DNA of 64,000 nucleotides from Hymenobacter sp. BRD67 (lineage in GTDB: Bacteria; Bacteroidota; Bacteroidia; Cytophagales; Hymenobacteraceae). Shown here piece by piece: positions 1-8,335 of the stretch. Location of the stretch: assembly GCF_013256425.1 (NCBI RefSeq), contig NZ_CP053904.1, forward strand, positions 4,216,001-4,280,000, in the 5' to 3' direction. The notes beneath the pieces are model-generated. The model had not been told where the DNA came from, ran no database searches, and saw only the letters and a list, made by a program, of their open reading frames with translations. Position 1 is the stretch's first letter. Every line of letters starts with the position of its first letter. The position numbers and the translations under genes are program-made.

Positions 1-207
1 CCACCGATAATACTAGGAGAGCCGCGCCGCGCCGGGCACCGGGAGTTAGCCAAAAAAACACGCAGATAACTAGTTAGAAAGTCTGGTAAAAAAAATCCGG
101 CTACGTCGGAGCCGGACAAAAATAAGGCGAAGCGGAGCAAGTAGGAAAAGGGAAGCTGGGAACGCTGGCTGGGAGGTAATAATGCGCTTGCAGCTTGCGC
201 CTTTGCC

Positions 208-543
208 CTACCACAACCGGGTGTCGGTGATGCCGGGCGGCAGCGGCGCTATGCTGCCCAGGCCCAGCACGCACCAGCCTTCTTCCACGCCAAAAGCGCC
301 GCCGGGCATTACGTAGCTAACCCAGCGCAGGAGCGTCTGGCCGCTGTAAATGTGGGTATCGGGGTCGTATTCCCTGATTAACAAGGCATCGCCGACCTGA
401 AAGTCGCAGTCGTTTTCGCGCACGTCGAAAGGCTTGGTTCCGGCTGCTACGGCCGTGAAGCAGGGCGTCCAGAGCTGAAGCTCGTGGGTGCGGGTGCGGG
501 CAGTGGTAACAGTCGACGTAGGGGAGGAGGTATAGGGTCGCAT
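208..543 (-). CDS. DUF3850 (ASCH/PUA-like) domain protein
   Basis: Small protein of about 111 residues. The core reads THELQLWTPCFTAVAAGTKP, then FDVRENDCDFQVGD and a LIREYDP stretch, ending in GWCVLGLG. This is the DUF3850 pattern (short domain of the ASCH/PUA-like fold: the 'HELK-W-YF-AV--G-K-FE-R-NDRDF--GD' signature). The fold suggests RNA or nucleotide binding, but no specific substrate can be read from the sequence. I place the start at the Met 20 codons inside the longest reading frame, because the upstream extension is outside the domain and unlike it in composition. It stands alone, divergent from the hydrolase at 669. Family assignment is fairly firm; role unknown. Confidence 0.72.
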   Translation of the reverse strand: MRPYTSSPTSTVTTARTRTHELQLWTPCFTAVAAGTKPFDVRENDCDFQVGDALLIREYDPDTHIYSGQTLLRWVSYVMPGGAFGVEEGWCVLGLGSIAPLPPGITDTRLW

Positions 544-668
544 AGGAGAGAAGGGCTGGTAAAAAAGGGCCGAATTATGTAATTTACGTAGAACGCCTGA
601 CAATTACTATTACCGGCGTGTTAAGAGTGCCCGGTTACCTCCCGGCCGTGCCGGCTTATCAGCCCTTT

Positions 669-1561
669 ATGAAGCTTTCTTTTCGCCGGCTGGCCTTGCC
701 CCCGCTGGGCCTGCTGCTGGCTACCGCAGCCTTGCTGCTGGCCAACGAGTGGGCCGTGGCTCGCAGCAGCCACCGCATTGCCGATGTGCCCTACGTAGCG
801 GCCTCCGCGCCCGATTTCGACGCCAGGCGCCACCGCCTCGATATTTACCAGCCTACCGAAAAAGCCGCGGCGGCCCGGCCGGTGGTGCTTTTCATTCATG
901 GCGGGAGCTGGAACAGCGGCAGCAAAGACGATATTCTGTACAAGGCTATTGGCCGGCGGTTGGCCCGTCGGGGCTTTGTGGGCGTGGTTATCAGCTACCG
1001 GCTGGCGCCGCAGGTGCTGGTGCCGCAGCAGGCCGATGACTGTGCCCGCGCCCTGGCCTGGACGGTGGCGCACATCAGCGCGTACGGCGGCGACCCGGCC
1101 CGCATCGTCCTCATGGGTCACTCGGCCGGGGCGGGCTGGCCGCGCTGCTGGCCACGGGCTCCGATACGCTACTGGCCCGGCATGGCCTGCCCGCCCGCGC
1201 CGCGCATGCGGTGCTGCTCGACGACCCGGCCGGCCTCGACATGCTCGACTACCTTACCAAGATGCAGTATCCTAATGATGCACAGTACCTGGTGCCCTTC
1301 AGCAAAGACCCGGCGGTGTGGCGGCAGGCCTCGGCGCTCTACCATATGCGGGCCGGTGCCCCGGCATTTAGTATATATATCGGCGGCGACACGTACCCAA
1401 GTATTAGCAGCAGCGGCGAGAAGTTCCGGCAGCGGCTGGCGCAGCTGGGCGAAGCGCCCCGCTACACCGTGCTGCCCGGCAAGAAGCATATCGGGATGGT
1501 GACGCAGCTCTTGTTTGAGAAAAACCAGCTGTATGCCGAGCTGGAAAGGTTGGCTCAGTAA
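669..1561 (+). CDS. alpha/beta hydrolase (esterase/lipase fold), frameshifted
   Basis: Exported or membrane-anchored alpha/beta hydrolase of about 297 residues once one frame break is repaired. It starts with MKLSFRRLALPP and an N-terminal hydrophobic segment. The oxyanion-hole motif VLFIHGGSWNSGS is followed by the nucleophile elbow GHSAG, and a late HIGM motif fits the catalytic His. These are typical of the BD-FAE / carboxylesterase group. The frame breaks right after GHSAG, within the G-rich stretch 1128-1136. Adding one G restores LAALLATGSDTLLARHG and the rest of the fold down to 1561. Without that base the frame runs on to 1502 as low-quality R/P-rich sequence. Likely a homopolymer error. 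Substrate unknown. Confidence 0.75.
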
Positions 1562-1572
1562 GGCCCAAAAAA

Positions 1573-1607
1573 GAACGTCATGCTGCGCACTGCACAGCAT
1601 GACGTTC
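1573..1607. terminator. palindromic hairpin between convergent genes
   Basis: Perfect 13-bp inverted repeat, gaacgtcatgctg paired with cagcatgacgttc, loop of 9. It lies between the converging ends of the alpha/beta hydrolase (1561) and the prolyl oligopeptidase (1636), with an A-run on the left side that would be a T-run for the minus transcript. The arm gaacgtcatgct recurs at 42871-42883, so this is also a dispersed palindromic repeat. Confidence 0.6.
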
Positions 1608-1635
1608 AAGAAGGAGACGCTTTCGCAGCCTTGCG

Positions 1636-3768
1636 CTACTGGGCCATCGGGTACTTCAGGCCCATATTCTCGAACAGGAAAGCCCACTTGTCGGTCTGCT
1701 CGCCGATAACCTGGGCCGTGGAGCGGCCCGCGCCGTGGCCGGCTTTGGTTTCGATGCGAATGAGCACCGGGGCCGGGCCCTGCTGGTCTTCCTGCAGGCG
1801 CGAGGCAAACTTAAACGAGTGCGCCGGCACCACGCGGTCGTCGTGGTCGGCGGTGGTGATGAGCGTGGCCGGGTACACGGCCGGCTTGAGGGCGTGGTAG
1901 GGCGAGTACTTGTAGAGGTACTGGAACATCTCGGGCGAGTCCTGAGCCGTGCCGTAGTCGTAGGCCCAGCCCGCGCCGGCCGTAAACTGGTTGTAGCGCA
2001 GCATGTCCATTACCCCCACGGCCGGGAAAGCCACCTTAAACAGCTCGGGCCGCTGGCTCATGGTAGCGCCCACGAGCAGGCCCCCGTTGGAGGCGCCCGA
2101 AATAGCCAGGTACTCCTTCGAGGTGTAGTTATTCTTGATAAGATATTCGGCAGCTGCTATATAATCGTCGAATACGTTCTGCTTCTTGAGCTTGGTGCCC
2201 GACGTGTGCCAGGTTTCGCCGTACTCGCCACCGCCACGCAGATTGGGCACGGCGTACACGCCGCCATTTTCGAGCAGAATAATGTTGGAAGTGCTGAAGC
2301 TGGGCGTCACGCTGATGTTGAAGCCGCCGTAAGCGTAGAGCAGCGTGGGATTCTTGCCGTTCAGCACCAGCCCTTTCTTGTACGTGATGAGCATGGGGAG
2401 GCGCGTGCCGTCCTTGGAGGTGTAAAACACCTGCTTCGACTCAAACTTGCTGGGGTCGAACTGCACGCCGGCCTTTTTGTACACGCTGGATTTGCCGCTG
2501 GCAATGTCGTACTTGAAAATCGTGGGCGGGTAGATGTAAGAGGTAAAGGTGTAGTACGTTTCTTTTTCAGCTTTCTTGCCCCCGAAGCCGCTGGCCGAGC
2601 CCAGGCCGGGCAGCTGAATGGCGTGCTCTTTCTGGCCTCTCATGCTATACTGCTCAACCAGCGAAGTGGCATCCTTCAGGTAAGTGGCGAAAATTTTGCC
2701 GCCCACGGTCGAAACTTCCAGCACGTTCTTGGTTTCCGGAATGAGGTCGTGCCAATTAGCCTGCTTCGGCGCAGCGGCCTCTACCGTTACGAGCCGGAAG
2801 TTGGGCGCTTTATAATTGGTGTAGATATAGAGCTTGCTGCCCACGTTCTCCACCACGTGCGAAATGCTCTGCTCGTCGGGCACTACGTTCACAATGGCGC
2901 TGCCAGGCTTGCTAAGGTCCTGCACGTACAGCTCGTTGCCATTGGTTGTATTCGCGCCGGTGATGACGAGGAAGCGCTCATCCTCGGTCAGGTGCGCCCC
3001 GATGTAGCGGTGCGGGCTTTTATCGCCGCCAAAAATCAGTTTGTCGGTGCGCTGCGGTTTGCCCAGCTGGTGATAGTAGAGCTTGTGCACCTGGGTTTTG
3101 CCGGCAAGTTGGCTGCCCGCCTTGGGCTTGTCGTAGCTGCTGTAATAAAAGCCCGCGTTGCCCTTCCAGGCCAGTCCCGAAAACTTCACGTCTTTCAGGG
3201 TATCGCCCACAATGGATTTATCGTCGGTCCTCAGCACAATGACCTTGCGCCAGTCGGAGCCGCCCTCTGAAATCTGGTAAGCTGCCAGGCTGCCATCGTG
3301 GGTAAAGGTAATGCCCGCCAGCGAAGTCGTGCCGTCTTTGGAAAACGTATTGGGGTCGAGAAACATTTCGGGCGCGCCCGCGCCCAACTGGCGGTACATA
3401 ACATACTGGCTTTGCAGACCCGTGTTTTTGGAGAAGTAGGTGTACTTACCCTCTTTTTGCGGAGCGGTATATTTTTCGTAGTTCCAGAGCTTGGTAAGCC
3501 GCTCACGAATGGCCTCGCGGTAAGGGATTTTACCCAAATAATCCTGCGTCACCCGGTTTTCGGCCTGCACCCAGGCTTTGGTATCGGCCGCCTGGTCGTT
3601 TTCGAGCCAGCGGTAGGGGTCGGCCACCTTGGTGCCGAAGTACGTCGTGACGGTATCCACCTTGCGCGTTTGCGGGTAAGGCAGGGGCTTGATGGTCGCT
3701 ACCGTTTGCGCGGCGGCCGGCCCGGCGGCCAGCAGCGCAAGCGCGGAAATCGGGAAAAGGTATTTCAT
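1636..3768 (-). CDS. prolyl oligopeptidase family serine peptidase (S9A)
   Basis: Secreted or periplasmic prolyl endopeptidase of 710 residues, the normal length of S9A enzymes, which cut after Pro in short peptides. A signal peptide (MKYLFPISALALLAAGPAAA then AQT) is followed by the N-terminal motif VADPYRWLEN. A seven-bladed propeller occupies about residues 80-430 and the alpha/beta catalytic domain about 440-710. The nucleophile is the Ser in SGASNGGLL near residue 560. The acid is in DHDDRVVPAHSFKF, and the His in KAGHGAGRST completes the triad. The frame is intact. It is a single gene, divergent from nothing obvious upstream, ending tail-to-tail with the hydrolase at 1561. Confidence 0.95.
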   Translation of the reverse strand: MKYLFPISALALLAAGPAAAQTVATIKPLPYPQTRKVDTVTTYFGTKVADPYRWLENDQAADTKAWVQAENRVTQDYLGKIPYREAIRERLTKLWNYEKYTAPQKEGKYTYFSKNTGLQSQYVMYRQLGAGAPEMFLDPNTFSKDGTTSLAGITFTHDGSLAAYQISEGGSDWRKVIVLRTDDKSIVGDTLKDVKFSGLAWKGNAGFYYSSYDKPKAGSQLAGKTQVHKLYYHQLGKPQRTDKLIFGGDKSPHRYIGAHLTEDERFLVITGANTTNGNELYVQDLSKPGSAIVNVVPDEQSISHVVENVGSKLYIYTNYKAPNFRLVTVEAAAPKQANWHDLIPETKNVLEVSTVGGKIFATYLKDATSLVEQYSMRGQKEHAIQLPGLGSASGFGGKKAEKETYYTFTSYIYPPTIFKYDIASGKSSVYKKAGVQFDPSKFESKQVFYTSKDGTRLPMLITYKKGLVLNGKNPTLLYAYGGFNISVTPSFSTSNIILLENGGVYAVPNLRGGGEYGETWHTSGTKLKKQNVFDDYIAAAEYLIKNNYTSKEYLAISGASNGGLLVGATMSQRPELFKVAFPAVGVMDMLRYNQFTAGAGWAYDYGTAQDSPEMFQYLYKYSPYHALKPAVYPATLITTADHDDRVVPAHSFKFASRLQEDQQGPAPVLIRIETKAGHGAGRSTAQVIGEQTDKWAFLFENMGLKYPMAQ

Positions 3769-3849
3769 AGAAAAAAGGGAGAAAGAGGAAACGCAATTGC
3801 CGCGCTGTACTCGTAAAGGCAGTCACAAAAAAAGCCCGAAAACAAATTG

Positions 3850-4341
3850 TCAACCAAAGAGTGCGCCTTGGCGCTGAGGTTGCTCGAAGGCCAGCAGCCA
3901 GCGCTTGCGGGGCAGGCCACCCGCGTAGCCGGTAAGCGAACCATCGGCCCCAATAATGCGGTGACAGGGCCACACGATAGCCAGCGGGTTCTGGCCATTG
4001 GCCGCACCCACGGCCCGCACCGATTTGGGGTTATTTAGTAGCCTGGCTATGTCAAGATACGAGGCCGTGCGGCCGTGCGCAATGCTACCCAGCGCAGCCC
4101 ACACCTGCCGCTGAAAATCGGTGCCGGTGCGCGGGGCACAAGTCAGGTCAAATTCGCGGAGCTCCCTGCCAAAATACGCTTGCAGCTGGCGGCAGGGCTC
4201 TTGCAGGCATGCCGCCAGGTTGGCGGCGGCCGTTGGGGCGTGAGCGTCCTGGTCAAGAAACTGCACGGCGTGCAGCCCCGCGTCGGAAGCACCCAGGGCC
4301 AGCGTGCCAATGGGAGAGTGCAGATAGGCGAGCGCGTCCAT
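3850..4341 (-). CDS. ogt: methylated-DNA--[protein]-cysteine S-methyltransferase
   Basis: DNA repair suicide enzyme that transfers an alkyl group from O6-alkylguanine (or O4-alkylthymine) to its own Cys. It has 163 residues, full length for an Ogt-type single-domain protein. The active site is PCHRIIGADGSLTGYAGG with the acceptor Cys at about residue 126. The DNA-binding helix region DFQRQVWAALGSIAHGRTAS and the Asn hinge (RAVGAANGQNPLAI) are present. No AdaA-type N-terminal domain is attached. It lies 81 bp downstream of the start of the prolyl oligopeptidase on the same strand, with no sign of functional linkage. Confidence 0.95.
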   Translation of the reverse strand: MDALAYLHSPIGTLALGASDAGLHAVQFLDQDAHAPTAAANLAACLQEPCRQLQAYFGRELREFDLTCAPRTGTDFQRQVWAALGSIAHGRTASYLDIARLLNNPKSVRAVGAANGQNPLAIVWPCHRIIGADGSLTGYAGGLPRKRWLLAFEQPQRQGALFG

Positions 4342-4380
4342 AAGGCCGCAAGGTAAGGCAAGAGGAGGCGTAGAAATAAA

Positions 4381-4431
4381 CAGGACTTACACAAAATAGC
4401 CCGCCCAGCAGGTAATCTTATGTAAGTCCTG
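4381..4431 (-). terminator. probable terminator after the GH1-like gene
   Basis: Inverted repeat caggacttac / gtaagtcctg (10 bp, possibly extended) with a loop of about 31 nt. It lies 20 bp past the stop of the minus-strand GH1-like gene. On the minus strand it is followed by tttatttct, a weak U-tract. Confidence 0.45.
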
Positions 4432-4451
4432 AAAAAGAGTGCTTTGGCCCT

Positions 4452-5657
4452 TTATTCCAGCACGAGCTGGGCGGCTTTCACCCTAGTGGGCTGGGCCTGC
4501 TGCACCATCGCCTGGGCGGCGCGCAGTGCCTCGGCGCTGGGCTCGTGCAGCACGCGGCGGGGCGGGCCATCGGGGCGCAGCTCAGCATCCCAGAGGCCCG
4601 AGCGGTGCCAGTTGTCCAGGAAATCCCAGTCGGGCCGGTCTATTATGGGGTAAATACAAGCCCCGAGCAGCGGCAGGCCCTTGCTCAGGGTCTTGGCGCA
4701 CTCGCGGCCTATCATCTGCCACCACAGGGGCCGGTCTATGCCCGGGTGGCTGGTTTCGGTTACCACAAAAGGGCGCTTGTAGCGCTTGTAGGCCTGGGCC
4801 AGCAGCTCGCTCAGCGGTACCCAGCGGGGGTCCATTACGGGGTCGTTCCAGCCCAGGTGTCGGTGCGGGTGCAGCTGCCACTGGTTGTCGTAGTAGTAGT
4901 TGAAGCCTACGATGTCGAGCAGGCTTTCGTGGCCGCCCAGCTCGGGGCACATGCGGCCCGCCAGGATGTCGGTAGCCTGAAACTGGTCGCGGTGCATGCG
5001 CCTGGCTTCGCGCTGGTGGCTCAGCCAGGGGTTGGGCGGCGGCACGATGTTGATGAGGGGCTCCGTGCTGAGAAAGCGAATGCCGGGGTCGGCCTCGCGC
5101 AGGGCCCAGCTGCCTTCGATGTAGGCACGCATCAGGCCATACTTTACTTCCCAGCCCTGGCCCACGCAGTAGGGCGAGGTGCCCCTGGCGTCGCCGCCGA
5201 GCCACGACATAAAGCTTACTTCGTTAATCGGCGTCACGATGAGCGTACCCTCGGGCCGCTCCGAGCGGTAAAAGTCTACGAATGCCCGGCAGAGCGCGGC
5301 AAAGCGCCGGGCAAACATGGGGTGCAGCGGCGTCAGGTCGTCGGGGTAGCCGAAATGGCACAAGTCCCACACCTGCTGAATGCCGTGGCGCTGCCCCGCG
5401 TCGAGCATGACTTTTACCGTGCTCCAGTCGTACTGGTAGGGCGTTTTCTCAATCATTGCCCAGCGAATACCCTCGCGCACGGTCTTGACATTGAACTGCG
5501 CCAGGTCGGCATAGTCTTCATCGAGCAAGGGTAGGTGGCCGGTGAGGGGCAGGAAGTCGACCCGGTTGCCAAAGGCATTCAGCTGGTCGGTGCACTCGTA
5601 GCCGCCCCACCAAAAAGATTTAAAGGGTGTCTCTGTTCGTAATGGTTTCATATACAA
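4452..5657 (-). CDS. GH1-like / clan GH-A glycoside hydrolase
   Basis: Protein of 401 residues with a TIM-barrel glycosidase pattern related to COG2723 (beta-glucosidase type). The first strand reads FKSFWWGGYECTDQ. TVREGIRWAMIEK belongs to an early barrel strand. TPINEVSFMSWLGG gives an acid/base Glu after Asn, and FVVTETSHPGID gives a Glu in the nucleophile position. There is no signal peptide, so it is probably cytoplasmic. Length is a little short for canonical GH1 (about 450), and the region around the +1 subsite differs, so substrate cannot be named. Some bacterial relatives act on surface sugars rather than on food polysaccharides. Start could be either of two Met codons two residues apart (5657 or 5651). 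Confidence 0.7.
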   Translation of the reverse strand: MYMKPLRTETPFKSFWWGGYECTDQLNAFGNRVDFLPLTGHLPLLDEDYADLAQFNVKTVREGIRWAMIEKTPYQYDWSTVKVMLDAGQRHGIQQVWDLCHFGYPDDLTPLHPMFARRFAALCRAFVDFYRSERPEGTLIVTPINEVSFMSWLGGDARGTSPYCVGQGWEVKYGLMRAYIEGSWALREADPGIRFLSTEPLINIVPPPNPWLSHQREARRMHRDQFQATDILAGRMCPELGGHESLLDIVGFNYYYDNQWQLHPHRHLGWNDPVMDPRWVPLSELLAQAYKRYKRPFVVTETSHPGIDRPLWWQMIGRECAKTLSKGLPLLGACIYPIIDRPDWDFLDNWHRSGLWDAELRPDGPPRRVLHEPSAEALRAAQAMVQQAQPTRVKAAQLVLE

Positions 5658-5695
5658 AAGGATAGGTAGAAGCCAGGGGGCTGGAAAAACCCGGG

Positions 5696-6618
5696 CTACA
5701 CGCGCCCGGCCAGCGACTTGGCTTCAATAAAAATGCGCTTAAACTCCGGAAACTCAGTCCGGAGGGCATCCTGCACGGCTACTACGGCCCCTCAACCTGG
5801 GTAGCCGTGAGGTGGTCGTCAAACTCCACGTCGAGCGCCAGCACCACATCGTCGGGGGCGAGGTACATCGTCAGGGGCGCGCGCACCAGCGTTACGCCGG
5901 GCGTTTGGCGGGTCAGCGCCAGCACCTGCTGCGCGGCTTCTGCAGTGATACCCTCGCCCACCAGCAGCGCTTTGGAGCGCGACACCAGCAGCCCGGCCAC
6001 CACCATCAGCAGCAGGCCGATGACCAGGGAAGCTGCCCCGTCGAGCGCGGGGTTACGGAGCAAGTGCCCCAGATATACGCCCAGCAAGGCAACGAGCAGG
6101 CCGGCTACGGCCGCCACGTTTTCGAGTACCGAGGCAAACACGGCCGGGTCGCGGCTCGTGCGCAGGGTGTGCCAGAAGCTGCTGCCGGCCGGCCGCTTTT
6201 CCAGCAGCGCCCGAATGGCCAGCCACGCCGCGGCGCCCTCAAAAAAAATAGATAACCCCAGTACTATATAGTTCCACAGTGGGTTTTCGAGCGGCTCGGG
6301 ATGCCGCAGATGCTGGATGCCCTCGTAAAAAGACATGCCGCCGCCAATGGAAAAAATGAGTACGGCCACAATCAGCGCCCAGAAATACAGCTCTTTGCCG
6401 TGGCCAAACGGGTGCTGTGCATCGGGCGGGCGCTGGCTGCGGCTCAGGCCATACAATAGCAGGCCGCCGTTGCCGGTATCGACCAGTGAGTGAATGCCTT
6501 CGGACAGCATTGCCGACGAGCCGGTGAGGTAGGCCGCTACAAATTTGCTGACGGCAATGGCTACGTTGGCGGCAATACCGCCATAAAGGGAGAGCTTGGA
6601 AGAAGAAGATGCTGACAT
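5696..6618 (-). CDS. cation diffusion facilitator family transporter, frameshifted near C-terminus
   Basis: Inner-membrane divalent-cation/proton antiporter of the CDF family, about 307 residues after repair. Transmembrane helix 2 carries SEGIHSLVDTGNG (the His/Asp metal site). PFGHGKELYFW follows helix 2, and helix 5 carries the acidic SVLENVAAVAG. The arrangement, with Glu in helix 5, resembles the ZnT9-like branch rather than the ZitB/CzcD branch. The cytoplasmic C-terminal domain ends prematurely after VEFDDHLTATQVEGP at 5782. Adding one base in the C-run 5788-5791 restores AVVAVQDALRTEFPEFKRIF and a stop at 5696-5698. That tail is the usual end of the ferredoxin-like domain, so the break is probably a sequencing error. 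Metal specificity (Zn, Mn or Fe) is not decidable here. Confidence 0.85.
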
Positions 6619-7001
6619 AGGAAGCCCCTATGTACGCGCCGGGTGGGGCGAGGTTGGGTCTGGCCAACCGCCTTATAGACTGTTACCGGTGCCGGTATAA
6701 CGGTTGGGCGGGCAACCAGCTGGTAGACTACCCTTTGCGTGCCGAAGCCAATGACCTTTCAAGCACTTGGCCAGAAATAAGCAGGCTGGTAGAAGTTAGT
6801 GCAGTTACCCAGGTTACAGGGTCGTTCTGGCAGTGGCCTCACGAGCCCTCTTTGGGCCGGCCCCTCTCCTCAACTGAGGGGAGCCAGTCTAGGAGAAAGT
6901 GTGCCCTGACCCTAAAGCCGCTCTAGCTGCTCGTCAGCTAGTGTAGGCGTAGCTACCCATAACCCGCAACAAGCCACCTGAGAGTTACGGTAAGCCGTTG
7001 C
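6619..7001. other. 383-bp gap without a recognisable gene
   Basis: It holds the upstream region of the CDF gene and the downstream region of the LacI gene. A short cccctc / gagggg inverted repeat lies around 6860-6890. Open frames here have no protein-like pattern. Confidence 0.5.
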
Positions 7002-8018
7002 TTATACTGATTCCGTAGACCGACGGCGCACTAGCTCGGAGTTTAGCACCAGACTTTGACTGGACAGCACGGCCCGCTTTTTCTCTACGGCCCGCAAGAG
7101 GATTTTGGCCGCCTCACGGCCAATGTCGTGCGCGGGCTGAGTAATAGTCGTCAGGGGTGGGTCGAAGAGCGAAACACTCTCCAGGTTGGAGAAGCCAACA
7201 ATTTTTACGTCTTGGGGAATGGCCCGGCCCAGCTTTCGGCAGACGTGGTAGGCACTTACGGCCAGGCGCTCGACTGAGGCAAAAATGCCGTCGATATCGG
7301 GCCGGCGCTGCATCAGCTCCTCAATCAGAGCCAAGTTGTGCTGGTTGTCCATGGTGCCGTGCAGGATGAGGCTGGGGTCTTGCTCGCAGCTGTGCGCCTG
7401 CAACGCATCCAGATACCCCTGTAAACGGTTGCGGCCGATAGATAAATTATTGGAAATCAGTAAGTGCGCAATGTGCTGGCAGCCAGCAGCTAGCAAGTGC
7501 TCAGTGGCCTGGTAGCTGCTCTCGTAGTCGTTGGTGGTGACCTTGGCCGTATGAATATCAGCGCACACCCGGTCGAAGAACACGAGGGGAATAGTAGTTT
7601 CCTTCAGGCTCTTGAGGTGGGCAATATCCTCGGTGCCGCTGGCTACCGACATCAAAATGCCATCAACGCGTCCACCCTTGAGGTGCTGGATGATAGAAAC
7701 TTCGCGGGCATAGTCGTCGTGAGTAAGGTAGATGAGAACGTGGTAGCCACACTGGCGAGCCGCCTCTTCTATGCCATTGATTGCCAACGCAAAAAAGTGG
7801 TTTGTTACCTTTGGAATGACTACCCCAATCGTTTTGCTCTGGTTACGACGCAGGCTGCTGGCGTAGGCATTGGGTTCGTAATGGCGGGCGGTAGCAAGAG
7901 CTCGCACCCGGTTTTTGGTAGCCGCCGAGACTTCGTGGCTGTCTTGCAGCGCACGCGAAACCGTGGCGATAGATAGGTTGAGCTCCTCAGCCAGCTGCTT
8001 GAGGTTCACGGGTTTCAT
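7002..8018 (-). CDS. LacI family transcriptional regulator
   Basis: 338-residue LacI/GalR-type regulator, standard length. Residues 1-50 form the helix-turn-helix and hinge: NLKQLAEELNLSIATVSRAL, then RRNQSKTIGVVIPKVTNHFF. The remainder is a periplasmic-binding-protein-like sensor domain, with IVGFSNLESVSLFDPPLTTI near the end as usual for the family. Such proteins bind palindromic operators with a central CG step and are released or recruited by a sugar ligand. It lies at the edge of the sugar locus. Two palindromes with the core aaacgttt lie in the divergent promoter region at 12546-12559 and 12636-12649 and are the obvious candidate targets. The ligand is not known; an intermediate of glucuronate or oligosaccharide metabolism is plausible. 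Confidence 0.93.
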   Translation of the reverse strand: MKPVNLKQLAEELNLSIATVSRALQDSHEVSAATKNRVRALATARHYEPNAYASSLRRNQSKTIGVVIPKVTNHFFALAINGIEEAARQCGYHVLIYLTHDDYAREVSIIQHLKGGRVDGILMSVASGTEDIAHLKSLKETTIPLVFFDRVCADIHTAKVTTNDYESSYQATEHLLAAGCQHIAHLLISNNLSIGRNRLQGYLDALQAHSCEQDPSLILHGTMDNQHNLALIEELMQRRPDIDGIFASVERLAVSAYHVCRKLGRAIPQDVKIVGFSNLESVSLFDPPLTTITQPAHDIGREAAKILLRAVEKKRAVLSSQSLVLNSELVRRRSTESV

Positions 8019-8186
8019 AGAGATATTGCTGAGTGGCGAAAGTCATAGCAGAGGAGCCGTTATTTTTTGGCTGTTGCTAAGTACCTGGCAATATAAGCTG
8101 CCAGCAAGCATGATTCTTCCATGAAGGCCACGTGCCGACGTAAGTATTATTATGCAGACTTGCTGCACAGCTTCAATAGAAAAGGA

Positions 8187-8234
8187 AAAAGCCCCTTACA
8201 TGCGCCGAATACTGAGCGCATGTAAGGGGCTTTT
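8187..8234 (-). terminator. strong bidirectional terminator hairpin
   Basis: Perfect 19-bp inverted repeat: aaaagccccttacatgcgc at 8187-8205 and its complement at 8216-8234, loop of 10. The stem is flanked by A and T runs on both sides. It follows the minus-strand hydrolase ending at 8336 and insulates it from the LacI gene. Confidence 0.85.
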
Positions 8235-8335
8235 CGCCGGCTATGAAATTTTTCCGAGCGGAATAGCTCAGTACTTGGTCCCTCCGAAGAGCCGAGCTGG
8301 TAAATATGGCCGCTTACGCTTGGGTGGTTTTACTG

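Noticed and set aside
1735-3270. 511-codon open frame on the plus strand
   Set aside because: It is the antisense of the prolyl oligopeptidase gene, whose motifs are complete on the minus strand; long shadow frames are expected at this GC content.
6630-6926. 98-codon frame upstream of the CDF gene
   Set aside because: No start context, no protein-like composition and only low-complexity stretches.
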